The position numbers were made by a program, and so were the translations under genes. The notes beneath the pieces are model-generated. The model was not told the DNA's origin and made no database searches. It saw only the letters and a list, made by a program, of their open reading frames with translations. This document shows positions 34,601 through 47,162 of a stretch of 64,000 bases of DNA, piece by piece. The stretch is from Thinopyrum elongatum (lineage: Eukaryota; Streptophyta; Magnoliopsida; Poales; Poaceae), in the NCBI GenBank assembly GCA_011799875.1, contig CM022301.1:217120526-217184525 (forward strand), written 5' to 3'. The number at the start of each line of letters is the position of its first letter. Within the stretch, counting starts at the first letter, position 1.

Positions 34601-36038
34601 ACGGTTGTTGACAAAATAGATAATCACCGAAGTGAAGATAGATAAGTGAAAAATAATTCGAACAAGAGTGAGATAGCGTTACTTGGTTTGATGATGAAAT
34701 ATACTCCCCCTAGATGTATGCAGGGTAACTGATATGAGCTAAAATTCTCCTGCAATTCATTGAAGTATGAAGAGGAGATTTCAATCATTCGATAATGATT
34801 CGCATTGATGATATATAATCCATCCAGATTGAGATTGTAGTGCAATCATTCATAACTTCTGATAATAATTCCACCTGCAAAACAAATGCTTTGAGAGAGA
34901 TAATGCAGTAGGTGGGGTTATTTACATTACAGCACAGAAGTTTTACATCATAACACGGATAGTCTTTGAAGCATAAGTTCCAAAACTCACGCGAAACCAA
35001 ACCAATCGGAAAGCAAAAAGCAAATTTATCGAAACTCGATGTAATTCTCCCTCTTTTTGTCAACTAGTGTAAAAAAGGTGACGAAAAACATGAGTGCAGA
35101 AGTGGTGAACTTGATTCACTCTGAGGCATTGCCAGAAGAACTGTCCGAAGAGGTTTCTGATTCAGAAGTCACTGGAAGATCTTCATTGTTAGCAGCGGTA
35201 GATTTTCCTTCAGGAATAGTAGCTTGAGGCTAAGATGATGAAGGTACATTTTGATCAGCCACTTGAGTTATGCGTGAAAGCACATTTCCTTTGGCTGGTT
35301 TCTTTGTTGGTGAGGTGGCTCCATATTGTTCGATCAGTTTGCGAAGCTTAATGTGCAGAAGATCAGTAGTTGGCTCTCGAGTAGGTAGTGGAGAAGTACT
35401 GCGAGGTTGATAATCTTCAACTGAGAGGCCTTTGTCAATATACTCATATAGCTCTTTGAGATCAGCATCTAAGAGTTGTTTCTTGGTGAAGAATTTGTGA
35501 AGTAATTTACAGAGCCTTTTCTTGTTCCCATCAACAATCAGATGTGTAATTCTTGTTCGGTTGTTGATGGCATTCAGCTTGGCAGCAAGGTGTTCTTTCT
35601 CTCGTCAACCTTCAGCAATGTATTTAAGCAACAACTGTTGCATGCACAAACTGACTTCAAGCTGCGACGGAGGTTGATGAGTAACCATTCGGTCGCGCTG
35701 AGGCAGACGTGGCCCATCGAATCCTTTGTGATAATCTTGAGGGCTTGACTCAGGCGATTTACCCGAAGAAATATCTTGCATGACTTGCAGGGTGTCCCGA
35801 ACTGGAGGAATAAAGCTTTTATGGCTCGCCTTTGCCAAATACTCGGTTTTCATGGAATAATCAACCACTTTCTGAATCCATGGTGCATATACCTTGAGGG
35901 TTTTGGATGCTGAGCAGAATCTTTCAATATGCGCAGAAACATATCCTCAACATCAAAGACATATCCCTCAGAGATGGCATAGATCGCATTTCAAAGAACA
36001 TCTGAGATTGTACCGTCAATATTCACCCTAGCCAGAGA

Positions 36039-38345
36039 TCAGATGGTATAAGTGAGCATATGATAGAGAGTTTGATTCTCGAAGGTTAAATGCTCTGGCT
36101 TGGGAGGACCATTGTAGTCACGAATCTTTTCTTTGTCCATGGTGCACCGAAACATATCATCTGAAATGGCGTCGATGTTGTGCACTCGGATTTCATTTTT
36201 ACCATGCTCAAAACAGGGGAAATGAAAGTGCAAAACAAAATCCCTGGAGATGCACTTGATACATTTTTCTTCGGTCATCCATTCCATGATCCACTTCGAA
36301 CTGTCAAATTCATCACCGGAGATGTATAATGTTGCATAGAACTGAAGAATAATCTCTCGGTTCCATGGATCTTCGAATGCAAACACACTGGTGAGGCAGA
36401 AATCTCCCAAGTCTTGCAGCAGCTGATCAAAGCAACCAATACCCTTCATAGTAGTGATGTCCGAAAATTCATGAGGGAAAATCTTCTTACTGTCATAGAG
36501 AATCCGAGAATAAAAGATGGCATGTTCCTGGGTCCAGAACCGAGGCAATTCAGATGTGCGTGGCCCATTATACGGACTTTCTTGAAAGAATTGTGGGTGC
36601 GTATTCTGATTGAATAGCGGTCCCTTGGCACCAGCACCAGTCGAGAACAAAGGCAGTTCTTCTCGAGGAAATGGATACTTGAGTTCATCCTTGACTGAAA
36701 TTACTTCATCTCCATATATCACGGAGTCAGTATGATGAGCAGAAACTTATTTGTGTCCTGATGGTCCATCATCTGATATTCTGGTTGCTGTGTCGATGGA
36801 AATTCGCAAGTGAGGGAGCAGATTCTTTAACAGGTGGTATTGAAGTTGAATCATGCACTGGCGACTATTGAGGTTGTTCTTCGGGAATCTGTTGAGCAGA
36901 GGGAGGAACCGAAACATTTGGTTCTTCATGAGTAGGAGATGCTTGGGGCTCGGACTGAGGAATTTCACCTTCTTCTGAGACATGTGGCTGAGAAGGAATA
37001 TCAGCATGAACAGGGGAGGCCACATGCACTGGTTCAGTTGGCCTTGGCGAGGGTGGAGCATCTGTGACTTGAACAGTGGGTTGCGAAGGAATTGCAGGTT
37101 CAGGAGATCTTTCCTTCTGAGGTTGAGCTTCAGGATGATCAGGAGATTTTTCTTTCGTTGGAGGAGGAGCATTTTTCTTCGCAATTTTCTTTCACTTCTT
37201 CTGTGTTCGCTGAGCAGTTTGATCAATGTGTCCCTTGACATTATAGCCAGTGGCTTGTGCTTGATGCTCAAGGCAGATTTTTCGAACAATATTATCCAAA
37301 TCTGAATGAAATCCCAACCTTCGGTTGCGAAGGATAGTCAAGGCCCGATTGACATCCATGTATGATTCTTCAAGTTGCTTGATGATAAACTTAAATTTTC
37401 CCGATGGTGAATCATTTCATAGTTGAACCACTTGCGTACCCAGTGACTTCGAATCCTCTGCAGATGCCTTCTCTTGTCTTGTGTTAATTCTCCCAGAACA
37501 GTGTTATAGTTGTCATGAGAGATATACTCAGCCGAATTTGTGTATGGTTGCCTGCCACCCTTCTTTTTCTTCGGAGCGTCTTCTTCTTGCTCATCTGCAT
37601 TTTGCTTAGGTCTCTTTCTTTTGCTGGTTGATGGGCCTACCATTGGGCCCTTGGCATTTGGAGCCTTTGACTCATCTACTGTACCCAATATTGCCTCTTC
37701 TTCATCGGCCATGCTCATTGGGCGAGCAGAATCTTCAACGGATTGCATGTGCCTGTGAATAAGAATAGATGCGAGGGAAAATGCGGACAGGGTTACAAAT
37801 GCTCACAGCGAAGATTTTTTCGAATGAAAATGTTTTCGAAGAAGAATTAGATGCAGACTTTGAGAAATGTTTCAAATGAAGGAAATGTATAGAATGAACT
37901 AGTAGGTCCGAAGAATATACTAGTCAGTGTGCTAAGCATTCCATTCGTGCGAGATATAACACAAACCCTAGATCTGAAATATTTTCGGATGTGAGGAACA
38001 ACTACAAACCGCATCCACACTAGTTACTTAAGCAGTAAAGATCTAAGATATGCGGTAAAACTGGAGAATAATAATCGTGGACGAACTCGAACCAGATGAA
38101 CGGAAGAATGAGTTCTCGCAGCACATACCCTAGTTTAGTGGTGCATAGCTGCTACGGCGGTGCGGGGAAAAAGATGTCCCGTGGCAGCGAGGAACGACTC
38201 CAGCGACCGCTTTCAGGTAGTGAAGCAACGAAGGGATCATCGGCGTCGAGCTCAAGGTGGAGCTCTGCGGCGAGGGTTTTGGAGGAGACGATGGCGAGGA
38301 GGAAAAGAAGTGGGCGAGGAAGAGGGGGCGGTGTGGTTTTTATAT
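36039..38345 (-). pseudogene. 3' auxiliary gene of the inner Copia
   Basis: Minus-strand gene with its own TATA (TATAAAA at 38337-38343) and a GC-rich leader. A leader intron from 38128 (GTATGT donor) to 37753 (CACAG acceptor) ends just before ATG 37748. ORF pieces follow at 37748-37338, 37289-36747 and 36722-36039 with shifts or stops between. The first part is acidic then basic (TSKRKRPKQNADEQEEDAPKKKKGGRQ, a likely nuclear signal, here only described). The middle part is Pro/Gln-rich. The last part has FYSRILYDSKK, CFDQLLQDLG, PWNREIILQF and WMTEEKC. The W-N-x-E-x-I-x-Q-F and W-M-T-E motifs match the outer Copia 3' gene. Function unknown. Sequence continues open-poor to 35000. Confidence 0.55.
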
Positions 38346-38995
38346 GCGAAGGGAAATAACCGCACGAGGTAAAATCGATTGAACGGCCTCTGTTTAGGGA
38401 CTATTGCGATTCAACGGATAGGATAGAGTGGCAGTTGATGAACTGCATGTGGCAACCATCATAAAGATCGTGGTCCTGACTTGGGGTGGGAAACCCCAAA
38501 TTTTGGACAACTTTCGCCAAATTAGATTAAAGTTCGGACCTAATATTTATCGTGGTCAAGGACACCAGATAAAGTTTCGGTACCAGATGAAATTGAGCAT
38601 TCGTAACGGAACAACATAGACTGGAAGAGATAGAACAGAGGGAAAACAGGGTCCTAGGCATTTCACTCAGACAAAGAAACACAAACACTTGAAAGAATAG
38701 CTATGAGAGAAATGCATTCGGACAAACACAAGAACTTTCGATCGGAATGAAACTCATCGAAAGAAAATGGTGGCGGCGTGACCCATCGTATAAGAACTGT
38801 ATGACCCCGAGCGTCGCACAATTATCATGGCACCCGGTTAGTCTAGTTCTTCGTTAATGTATTCACTCTCAGAAAGAAAATTTCACTTTGTCGAAATTTC
38901 CAAACTCTTTGAGTGTTGTGCACCCATTCCTTCAAAGATGTGGAAGTGTTAGCACAGGTGCCGAGTCCAGCTTACTGCATGTTTGCGAAGTCCAG
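38345..38995 (-). other. spacer between RNase H and the 3' auxiliary gene
   Basis: Non-coding on both strands; it holds the upstream region of the internal TATA at 38337. No palindrome cluster is seen here, unlike the outer Copia. Confidence 0.4.
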
Positions 38996-40511
38996 GATAT
39001 TTAGCTCACACTGTAACGCACAGAATCTTTTCTCATCGAGAGTCTTGGTAAATATATCAGTGAGATTGTCTTCGGTCTTGACGTGATTGATGACAATATC
39101 CTCTCAAGCAACATGATCGCGAATGAAATGATGTTTGATGGCAATATGCTTGGTGTGAGAATGCTGCACTGGATTATGTGCAATTTTGATGGCACTCTCA
39201 TTGTCACAATATAAAGGAATCTTCTTGACCTTGATGCCATAATCCTTCAGAGTCTGCTTCATCCACAATTACTGAGTGCAACAAGCGCCAGCAGCAATAT
39301 ATTCGGCCTCAGTCGTAGAAAGAGATACACAATTATGCTTCCTTGATGACCAACATACCAATGATCTACCAAGGAAATGACATGTCCCCGAAGTAGATTT
39401 TCTGTCAACCAAGTCACCTGCGTAATCTGAGCCTGAATATCCAACAAGATCAAACTATGCTTCTTTAGGATACCATAAACCTAAGGTGGGGGTGTGAGCC
39501 AAATATCTCAGAATATGCTTGACCTCTTGGTGATGCGATTCTTTTGGTGCAGCTTGATAGCGGGCACACATGCAAACACTCAACATAATATCAGGTCTGG
39601 AAGCACATAGGTAAAGAAGAGAACCAATCATCGAATGATAAGCCTTCTGATCGTAATCCTTACCGTACACATATGCGTCCAGCTTACCATTCGTGGGCAT
39701 TGGAGTTTTATAGCCCTTCATTTTGGAATCTTGCATTTTGAACTTCAAATATTTCTCCTGAGATATAAAAATCCCATTTGCCTGTTGACGAATTTACAGT
39801 CCGAGAAAGAATTTAAGTTCACCCATCATAGACATTTGATATTTCTCGGACATCATTTTCCCAAAATCTAAGCTGCAAGCATTGTTAGTACAGTCGAATA
39901 GATCATTATCAACAGCACGAGTGAATAGAGTGGGATCAGTGGATCCCAGCTTGAACCCTTTGTCGAGCAAAAACTTCCTCAAGGTGTCATACCAAGCTCG
40001 AGGGGCTTGCTTTAGCCCATATAAGGCCTTTTCAACCTGAAAACTTGTTAGGAAACTCAGGGTGTTCAAAGCCAGGTGGCTGTCTAACATATACTTCCTC
40101 ATCAATTTCACCATTGAGGAAAGCACTTTTCACATCCATTTGATAAAGCAGGATATCATTGTAATTCGCATAAGCGAGAAGAATACGAATTGCCTCAAGG
40201 CGTGCAACAGGAGGATATGTTTCACTGAAATCAATACCTTCTACCTGTGTGTACCCTTGTGCAACAAGACGAGCTTTGTTTCTCACTACAATGCCATTTT
40301 CATCTTGCTTATTGCAGAAAATCCATTTTGTGCCGATGATATTGTGCTTCTTAGGATTCGGTTTGTCAACCAATTCCCACACATCATTTAGTTTGAATTG
40401 CACCAACTCCTCTTGCATAGCATTCATCCAATCTGGATCATTCATGGCTTCCTCATACTTGGTAGGTTCTGCCAATGAAACAAAGGAGAAACTGCCACAG
40501 TAGTTAGCCAA
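38995..40511 (-). pseudogene. Copia reverse transcriptase and RNase H, broken
   Basis: Reverse transcriptase begins at 40511 (EAMNDPDWMNAMQEEL, WELVDKP, IIGTKWIFCNKQDENG, ARLVAQGYTQVEGIDFSETY, PVARLEAIRILLA, YQMDVKSAFLNGEIDEEVYV) and shifts frame near 40040 into EKALYGLKQAPRAWYDTL. At about 39895 the frame passes directly from the DNDLF segment to CTNNACS. The ~12-residue strand that should hold the catalytic YVDD is deleted, so the enzyme is dead. RNase H follows (GSLLYLCASRPDIMLSVCMCARY to about 39455, then further pieces to 38995) with several stops. In a working element these convert genomic RNA to cDNA. Confidence 0.9.
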
Positions 40512-40917
40512 ATGAGTGTGTGAACGAGTTGTGGGTCGATAACCTGGATTCTCGAGTTCATTAAGAATTAAAGAAGGATCAACTCAATTAGCCACTCGAG
40601 GATGAGGATTTTCATCTTGATGATCATCATCATTTTCATCAGCATTTGCATCGCCATTCCCTTCGGAATTGCCATTTTGATTGGCATTTGAAATTTGATT
40701 GCCATTAGCATTCGGAGTGACATTTGCTTCGGCAGTGGCTTAACAAGTTCTGCTTCGAGTCATGGGGCATCATCATCAGAGGGCTCAGGTGCATTTTCTT
40801 CAACTGGCTTGACGCTCCCAATGGCCATTTGCCAAATAGCATCAGAAATCGGTGGTTCATCTATCACATTTGGCAGGTGCTCCTTTTGGGAGCCGTTAGA
40901 TTCATCAAACCGCACAT

Positions 40918-41607
40918 TTACCGTTTCCATAACTTTCCCGTGGTGAGAGTTATAGACACGATAAGTATGCGACTTCGAGCCATAACCAAGAAGAAAACTT
41001 TATGTGCCTTAGGTGCAAACTTGGAAGAATGATTCGTATCACGAATGTAGCAAGGTGCGCCAAAAACACGTAAATAAGAAACATTCAGTTTCTTGCCAGT
41101 GATAAGCTCATATGAAGTTTTCTTAAGGAACTTGTGAAGATAAACACGATTGATAACATGACAAGCAGTGTTAATAGCATCAGCCCAGAAGCGAATAGGA
41201 TTTTTATACTCACTGAGCATAGTTCTCACCATTTCGATGAGAGTTCTATTCTTTCGTTCAACAACTCCATTCTGTTGGGGAGTGTATGCGGCAGAGAACT
41301 CATGAGTAATACCATTTTCGTCGAGGAATTCATCGATATGAGTATTTTTGAACTCAGTTCCATTGTCACTTGTGACATGCTTAATTCGCACATCATATTC
41401 ATTCTGGGACTTCCTAGCAAAACTTTTGAAGATATCTTGGGTGCAGGTTTTGTCTTCGAGAAAGAATACCCAAGTGTAACGAGAGAAATCATCAACAATA
41501 ACCAGGCCATAATGACTGCCACCGAAGCTTGCATAATTTTGAGGACCGAATAAATCCATATGAAGAATTTCCAGAGGTCTTGTGGTGGTCATAACTGTCT
41601 TTGACAA
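40918..41607 (-). pseudogene. Copia integrase core
   Basis: The ORF holds the DDE integrase core: first Asp in HMDLFGPQ, second in TSDNGTEF, and the Glu in PQQNGVVERKNRT. It inserts the cDNA into the genome. The usual GAG-pre-integrase zinc region before it is missing because sequence upstream of 41605 is replaced by a CACTA-like element and a deletion. The C-terminal end is shifted near 40990, and stops separate it from RT (40512-40917). Confidence 0.88.
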
Positions 41608-44448
41608 CAGGAACCCCCCTTTAGCAACGCATCGATGTGTTGTCGTATGTCCATTTATGCGTTGCTAAGGTCTACACCAACGGATTAGAATGCGTTGTCG
41701 TTGGTGGCATTGCAAGGGTCTACAACAATGTATATACATGTGTTGATAAACAACATGTAGAAGTGTTGTAAGATAGCAATGCATAGAGTTAGAGCCTAAC
41801 AACACATCATATGCGTTGTTGGCTACCATGGACAAAAGGATTTTCAAACTATTTTCATGGAATCAAATTGATCTTTATTAGGTAGTAATAACAATTAATG
41901 ATATTTTATATATTCCATCCAGAATTATTAGGTCAACACCGATAGTGAATAGGAGCCACAATATAATACACAGAAAGACTCATATATTAACTCGATTGTG
42001 TCACAATACAAAGATCATTATCCAAAGATTACAAAATGTGAAACTATCTAGTAGTAGCACAATTGTCAACCTTGCAATCTACAACAATGTTTGAAACATT
42101 GACCCTGGAAATGACAATTCTAGTTATCTAGTAGTAGCCTCTTTCTCGACCTTGCAATCAACATCTTAGTCATGAATCATCAACTTATCTTTGCAATCTA
42201 CAACAACAACAAAATGAGGTGAGAAACTTACAATGGAGAAAATCAGGTTAATAGAGGAGTAAAAATATAAAAGAGGGGCACCATAGTAGCTCTGTACGCA
42301 GATTATATATCCAGTTTCTGTAACCTGCAGATTTAACAAATGAATTGGTAATTTAGAAGACGAGAAACTTTTTTTTCAAAATATATATATATGCTGACAT
42401 TAAGTTCGCTCGATCAGAACTTTCTTAACTTTCATAAGCAAATAACAAACTTAGTGAACTGGACAAACAAAATTAAGTTCTGCACTTACAAAACACAATG
42501 TAGACTGGTTGTGAGTCGTCAATACATCATTATTCATACATTGGTCACAAGCCCAAATTGTTCATCTCATTTTCTAATTTATTGTATACTGAATAAGTAC
42601 TCTAAGTTAATCTGAAATACTGACAAAGTGATGTTAGTATGCTGAAAATATATTTAATAAAGAAATAAACATTGTAATGGGACATGGTTCAGTATTTCAC
42701 GTAAATGCATGATTACTATCCTAATTAGCAAACTGCTTTTTTAGTAACAGTTAGTGTTGTTTGAACCAAAAAATTGCCGCAAAGTAGAATAGTCTGTAAT
42801 TAGTTTCAAGTACATTGCTAAATGAGATGGGAAATGCAGGAAAAAGATCCAGGAAGTTTATCTGTACATGCAGAACTTTACCTCCTTGGCTAAATAGTTA
42901 ACAGTACTAAATCAATAGCTGCAAGTACACCATATATATCAGTAAACTTCTAACTTGCATTTTGCATGATATTCAGAGCAGAGCAGCAGAGCCACTGTCG
43001 CAGATTAGGGAGCCTCACCTAACACCGCTACTACCTATCGAGGAGCTATAGTCCCTGCCCTGCACGTTGACACCTAAACCAAATTCTAACCCAAAAAACC
43101 TATCATGGTGGAGGCCTGGAAGTGCAACCAGATGGTATTGATGTAACTGTCTACTGATGATGCAGACACCAGATAGGTGAGAACTGGGGCGGCACAGGAA
43201 ACATACAGAACCTAGAGGAACGAGATAACATGTGTATGTCGGGCTCATTCATTTAGTACAAAGTGTGTCAAAGAAATTAGTAAGCATCCATAACACTAAT
43301 AAGGTGATGTTAATAGTGTTGGCCTATTCATATGTGAAGGAATGCTCTTTGATGACACGGATATAGCTAGGATAAATCTGAGATAATATTGGCAGCTAAT
43401 TGAATGATTCTGTGATGGTCAACTTCACATGGAAGTACTGATTGATTACTCACCTACATAGCAGCAAGAAAATAAAAAATCTAATGCATCAAAAGAAACA
43501 ATTTGTTAGAAAAAGAGGATGCATATATTCTTCCTGAATTAACAAAGATATACATGGTTGCATATAGGTAAATCAGTCAGCTAAGAAGCAACAACCTGCA
43601 CATGGCGAAGGCATTCCCTAAAATTGAAATTCCTAGAATGGAGAAGCGGATGCTTGGGCCTTCCGTGCTCCACAAGTTCATAGAGGAAAATCCTAGCGCA
43701 GATACTTGAAATAATAAATAGACTAAGAACTAGAAGACAACAGAGAAACATGGACGCGTTCGCCAGGCCACTCTGGTGGATCTGATCGATGAAGATGCGG
43801 CTGAGAAAATGTTGGACTGAGAAAAGAGGAGTATTACAATAGGTATGGTGATGATGTTGTGGTGGCGGAGGAGGGAGACCTCGAAGGCTGCGCTTGAACT
43901 GGGCAGCGATGGCAACATCCAGCTCTGACTGGATCACCATCTTCACGGAGACGTTGCGGACGGCGTACCAGACCCGAACCTGGCCCGGATCTCAAACTTG
44001 GATAGGTCGGTGATCAAGATGTCCTCGCCGCCGCCCCAGATCGTGGCCCCCGGTGGCACCACCAGGTACTTTGGAAATCAAATCCAAAATTTCCTGCGAA
44101 AGAGATTTGGGTGAGGGGCTTGTGCTGGCATTTCTTGTTCCTTTCACGACCCTGCATCTCAATACCTTGCTCCAGGATAAGCATGCTGGGAATCTTGATC
44201 TGTGTTTAATTGGAAAACCAACCAAGATGGTGGTGTGTTGAGGGTGGAGACGAGATGATTATGAAGACGGAGGAAGATGAGGAGCAGGTGGGTACGGAGA
44301 GGAGGTTAGATTTTTTTTAGTGGAAAAGGAAGGGGAGGAGGTTAGCTATTCGTGGGGAGGTGGGAGAGGTTGAGGCCATGGCCCAACAACACATGTTGTC
44401 TCTACGTTGCTAAATATGCGTTGGTTTAGGTATGTTCTTGTTGCAGTG
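41605..44448. mobile_element. CACTA-like element nested in the inner Copia, 5' end lost
   Basis: The right end, read reversed from 44448, is CACTGCAACAAGAACATACC. The left end at 41605 is CAACAGGAACCCCCC. After the first bases both lead into a CAACGCAT word, so they are terminal inverted repeats, but the left copy lacks the outer CACT(A/G). Subterminal AACGCAT / TGCGTTG words are repeated at both ends (41625-41830, 44385-44425). No transposase is seen; the interior is AT-rich apart from an exon-like part near 43600-44240. Confidence 0.6.
43581..44235 (-). pseudogene. captured gene fragment in the CACTA-like element
   Basis: A more GC-rich, gene-like stretch on the minus strand. The ORF 43581-43946 (121 aa) starts in a frame that is open further upstream and reads VIQSELDVAIAAQFKRSLRG. 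Further codon-like sequence extends to 44235. A Pro/His-rich run and a hydrophobic segment (CCLLVLSLFIISSICA) follow. I recognise no family; it may be exons of a captured host gene. Confidence 0.3.
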
Positions 44449-44640
44449 AATCCAAGAGACAGAACAAGTGACTTGTCTCTGGATATAGCAATTTTACCTA
44501 GCCCAATTACCTTTCCTTTATTGTTGTCGCCAAAGGTGATATACTTCAAAGGTTAAGTTGTTAAGTTGGGGTTGATAAACAATGACTTGTCTCCGGTCAT
44601 ATGACTAGTGCATCCACTATCCATTATCCATTCTGTACAT
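44346..44640 (-). pseudogene. Copia protease fragment
   Basis: Minus-strand text near 44610 reads MDSGCTSHMTGDKSLF, the D-S-G active-site block of Copia aspartic protease with its usual DSGCTSHMTG context. KYITFGDNNKGKVIGLGKIAI follows near 44540. A stop and a shift separate the two parts. It is cut off by the CACTA-like element at 44448. Confidence 0.85.
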
Positions 44641-44665
44641 CTGGAGACATAGTCCTGCAGAAGAA

Positions 44666-45973
44666 TTAGGCTTTCTTAACCACCCACATCTTTGGAGGTG
44701 GCTTCGAAACAGTAGAGCGAGCAGGATATGATTTCTTTCGATAAGCATAGTTGTTTCTTGAGGAAGTGTGAGCATAATCGAAAGAATAAGCATTGAAATT
44801 CCTTCCTGATGAATGAGCATAGTGATTGAATGAGATATGCATATACTCATTCTGTCGAACTTTTTCAAGGAAGCAACGTGCATTTTGAGCCTGCATGGTT
44901 AGTAACGTGGTAACAGGTAATGCTTTGATAGTTTGCTTGGGCACCCATATGGCTTTCTTTGGGGAACCATTCCTGCTTTTTGGTCCAACATAGCGAGCAA
45001 CAGCCTCACCATGTTGATTTTTGACCAACTTATAGTTGTCCAGAGAATCATCATCAGGATATTCAAAGACGGGAGAGTTATATCCCGAAAGCAAAGCTGG
45101 ATCGAGCATTTTGCTCTTGCCAGGCACCCACACAGTGTGAGGATATTGATGGGGTTCCCAGTAGGAGCCATTTTCATTCGGTTTCCTTTCGAAACCGATG
45201 CCTTCTTTCCTGGGATTTTTGTGAAGAATAGATTTCTTCAGAACGTCACACAGGGTTTGATGCCCTTTGAGAGATTTGAACATTCCTGTCTGAAGAAGAT
45301 CCTTCAACCTAGCATTTTCAAAAGAAACAGAACCATTTTCCTCAACAGAGGGGTTAGCATTCACAGATGATTCAACATTTGATTCGGCATTGATTCGTTC
45401 AAGGCATTTTAAGCAAGGTGGAACAAACACTTTAGGTTTCTCTTTAAGTTGTTGGGTGAGAAGAGAATTTTCCCTGATCAAATCCTCATGAGCCTCTCTC
45501 AGCACCTCGAGTTCCTGTTTCCTTTTCAGGTAATCATAGGTTAATCTTTCGTGGTCGGCCGAGAGAAAATCATGACGATTTGATAGTTCATCCATTCGTG
45601 ACTGGAGAGTGGAATACTCTTTGGTCAAGGACTGATTTTTCTCCATCTCCTCAACCAACAGCTCTTCAGATTTCCCGAGGGTTTTCTCAATTTTCTCAAG
45701 AGATTTTTGTTGAATATTAGCAATTTTAATCAACTTAGCATGGTCATCCTCATTGGAAGAATATTGATCACTGGAGTGAACCTTGTGATGTTTCGAGGAT
45801 ACCTTTTCCTTCGAAGTTTTGGCCATGAAGCAATAGGTAGGAGATTCATCATCGCTTGATGGAGTCCTGAAGAAGTTTGTAGCAATGGATGAAGGATATG
45901 CTATGCCAGCGGAATCCTCATCGGATTCATCAGCTTCTTCGGAGTCTGACGATTCTTCTTCATCAGAATCCAT
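44666..45973 (-). pseudogene. Copia gag-pol linker with coiled coil
   Basis: A 435-codon open frame between the zinc knuckle and protease regions. It has an acidic Ser/Glu/Asp-rich start, then a heptad-rich coiled coil (about residues 75-185: KLIKIANIQQKSLEKIEK onwards). A CLKC pair and a Gly/Ser/Tyr-rich C-terminus follow. Such coiled-coil extensions of gag occur in Sirevirus-like Copia elements and may mediate particle or dynein-type contacts (family knowledge, not shown here). It is the longest intact frame of this element, but continuity with the upstream gag is broken. Confidence 0.7.
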
Positions 45974-46200
45974 TTCCTTGCCGATGTACGCCTTGGCCTT
46001 GCGAGAGTTATTCTTGCGGTTGGAGGAGGACTTGGAAGGATTCCTTGAGGAAGATCTTGATGAAGATTTTGAGGTGGAGTTGTCCTTCTTCTTGAAGAAC
46101 TTCTTTGTTTTCTTCTCATCATCGGAGTCGTAGTTCTTGCTCTTGCCTTTGCCTCGATAGTTGCCAGAATCATATCTTCCACTGCACGGATTTCAGCTTC

Positions 46201-47096
46201 CTAGAGAGGGCAGTCCGAAATGAAGTGTCCAGGCTTTTTCCACTTGAAACAGGTGTATTCTATAGTAGGTTTTGATGAAGATTTTGAGCCACCAGAGTTG
46301 CTTGAACCTTTCTTTTGGAACTGGCTCTTCCTGTGAAGGCGCTGGAATATTTTCGTGATTAATGCGAGATATTTGCTGAGCCTTTCTAGGTCATCTGAAT
46401 CTTCTTCGGCATTTCCATCAGAGGAGGAATCAGCTACAGCCTTGAGAGCATGATTTTTGCGTTGAATTGTGCCATAGAGATCTCTTTTCTCTTCTTTTTG
46501 TTCCTCGTGAGTGTTCAGTCTTTCCATGATATCAACAGAGTCGAGGGTTTTGAAATCAGCTCGTTCATGAATCATCAAGACAAGAGTGTCAAATAAACTG
46601 TCGAGTGATCGGCGCAGTTTCTTCATAGCTTCATGGTCAGTGAAGTCTTTGGCGCCGAGACCTTGAAGCTCATTTGCTATGTCACTCAGACGATCGAAAG
46701 TTTGCTGACAGCTTTCATTTCCGATGCGCTTGAACCAATTGAACTTTGCTTGAAGAGTATCAATGTGAGCTTCTTTCTGAGTTGAAACACCTTCATTTAT
46801 CTTCTCAAGGACGTCCCATAGATCCTTCCTAGTTTCACACTGGCGATAGCGAAGAAATTGAGCACGAGAGAGATGGCCACCAATTTCATCTTTAGCTTGA
46901 GCGCCATTTGAATGAGTTTCTTCTCGGCATCAGTGGGGGCTTGAGGTATTTCAATCGTGAACCCGAAATGCACCACATTCCACATATCATCATCTATTGC
47001 TCGGAGACGGATCTTCATCTTCTCCTTCCAGAAGGGATAGTCCGTCCCATCGAATATTGGAATCTTGAGATGCGACTTATAGCTCACTAAAGACAT
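46201..47096 (-). pseudogene. Copia gag of the inner element
   Basis: Starts at ATG 47096 with KIPIFDGTDYPFWKEKMKIRL, the gag N-terminal block. A shift near 46820 is followed by an ORF 46626-46201 (SLDSLFDTLVLMIHER... to the nucleic-acid-binding part). The zinc knuckle is damaged: the second Cys of CX2C is a Trp codon (TGG on the minus strand, 46240-46242), giving CFKWKKPGHFISDC. A TAG stop follows the knuckle at 46201-46203. Sequence to 45974 continues the linker in other frames. Confidence 0.82.
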
Positions 47097-47143
47097 ACTT
47101 AAACTCCAAGGTTGTTAGACCAAAATGAGCAGAGTCAAGGGGT

Positions 47144-47159
47144 ACCTTACTCTGGTACC
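47144..47159 (-). other. degenerate primer binding site (initiator Met type)
   Basis: The minus strand after the 5' LTR reads TGGTACCAGAGTAAGG. It resembles the TGGTATCAGAGC Copia primer site with three mismatches. Confidence 0.6.
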
Positions 47160-47162
47160 AAT

